Shown one piece after another: positions 5,847 to 6,292 of a stretch of 6,292 nt of DNA. Position 1 is the stretch's first letter. Each line of letters begins with the position of its first letter. The position numbers were made by a program, and so were the translations under genes. The DNA is from Desulfobacteraceae bacterium. GTDB taxonomy: Bacteria > Desulfobacterota > Desulfobacteria > Desulfobacterales > Desulfosalsimonadaceae. The stretch lies in NCBI GenBank assembly GCA_007136525.1, contig SLGU01000073.1, forward strand, positions 1 to 6,292, given 5' to 3'. The notes beneath the pieces are model-generated. The model saw nothing but the letters and a program-made list of their open reading frames with translations. It had not been told where the DNA came from and did not search any database.

Positions 5847-6292
5847 TTAGAGATCAGCCACCCTGCGGCGGATGTCGTCTCGCACCTGGCGCATGAAGTC
5901 CGGGCCTTTCCCGGCCGGATCGGGCAGGTCCCAGTCTTCATAAGTCACCCCGGGGATAAAGGGGCACTGGTCGCCGCAACCCATGGTGATAATCATGTCG
6001 GGCCGGGTCTCCTCTATTACTTCGGTTATGGCGCGGGGAACCCGGTAGGCCATGTCGATGCCGGATTCGGCCATCACGGCCATCATCTCCGGGTTGATTT
6101 CCTTTACCGGGGTGCTTCCGGCACATAGCGCGTCTATGCGGTCTCCGGCAGCTATTGCGGCAAATGCCGAGGACATCTGGCTCCTGCACGCGTTTTCCCG
6201 GCATGCAAAAAGAATTTTTTTACGGTTGAAAAACGGGGCGATTTTTTCGAGAAGGCCCTCGATATCTTCCGCAATTCCCGGCTGTTTCTCCA
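5847..6292 (-). CDS. arsC: Thioredoxin-type arsenate reductase (low-molecular-weight phosphatase fold), 5' end at window edge
   Basis: The reading frame is open from the right edge to TAA at 5849-5847. It encodes KKILFACRENACRSQM, with the C-x5-R phosphate-binding loop of the LMW protein tyrosine phosphatase/ArsC fold, then GSTPVKEINPEMMAVMAESGIDM, and MGCGDQCPFIPGVTYEDWDLPDPAGK with a redox pair CxxxC and the catalytic-acid DP segment. The nucleophilic Cys and the second pair give the three cysteines used to reduce arsenate to arsenite with thioredoxin regeneration. No ATG, GTG or TTG occurs in frame upstream of the loop within the window, but the edge base pair reads xTG, so the gene may start one base outside (position 6293) as xTG-EKQPGIAEDIEGLLEK, giving 148 residues. 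Otherwise a longer N-terminal extension exists. A shorter start at 6176 would delete the catalytic loop and is wrong. No other ars gene is visible. Confidence 0.88.
   Translation of the reverse strand, partial: EKQPGIAEDIEGLLEKIAPFFNRKKILFACRENACRSQMSSAFAAIAAGDRIDALCAGSTPVKEINPEMMAVMAESGIDMAYRVPRAITEVIEETRPDMIITMGCGDQCPFIPGVTYEDWDLPDPAGKGPDFMRQVRDDIRRRVADL

Noticed and set aside
5705..5941. Minus-strand frame encoding a Pro/Ser-rich repeat protein
   Set aside because: The PPS/PLS pattern is only the 9-bp DNA repeat read in frame; the frame also overlaps arsC in the wrong register and has no signal peptide or family resemblance.

Overview
This window reads as ordinary chromosomal DNA of moderate-to-high GC from a Gram-negative bacterium. 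Evidence for Gram-negative is a secreted beta-barrel-like protein and an NtrB/ZraS-style two-component system. The protein style (receiver domain, PfkB kinase, two-domain sucrose-phosphate synthase) suggests a Desulfobacterota (deltaproteobacterial) relative, perhaps marine or salt-exposed. That placement is inference, not something the sequence proves.

Layout. Left part, minus strand (1-1900): a membrane-bound sensor histidine kinase whose 3' end overlaps the start of a response-regulator gene by 23 nt; the regulator runs off the left edge. A divergent intergenic region (about 1901-2136) holds a good sigma70-like promoter for the kinase and a weaker candidate in the other direction. Middle, plus strand (2137-5715): three tightly packed genes, namely a small outer-membrane beta-barrel-like protein, a PfkB-family sugar kinase (probably fructokinase), and a sucrose-phosphate synthase fused to a C-terminal HAD sucrose-phosphatase-like domain. 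Right part: a 131-bp convergent gap with a 9-bp tandem repeat and a very strong GC hairpin, then a minus-strand thioredoxin-type arsenate reductase (ArsC) that reaches the right edge.

How the genes work together. The sugar kinase can supply fructose 6-phosphate, the acceptor that the synthase joins to a nucleotide sugar to make sucrose 6-phosphate. The two genes overlap by 8 nt, so they are almost certainly co-translated. Sucrose is a well-known bacterial compatible solute, so an osmotic or desiccation role is likely. The phosphatase-like domain has kept the motif I aspartates but appears to have lost the motif IV metal-binding aspartates. The final dephosphorylation may therefore need a separate enzyme, which is not in this window. 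The sensor kinase lies head-to-head with this operon and may or may not control it.

No wholly new system is evident. The most notable points are the decayed phosphatase domain, the barrel protein in the sucrose operon, the apparently leaderless kinase promoter, and the tandem repeat beside a perfect hairpin.
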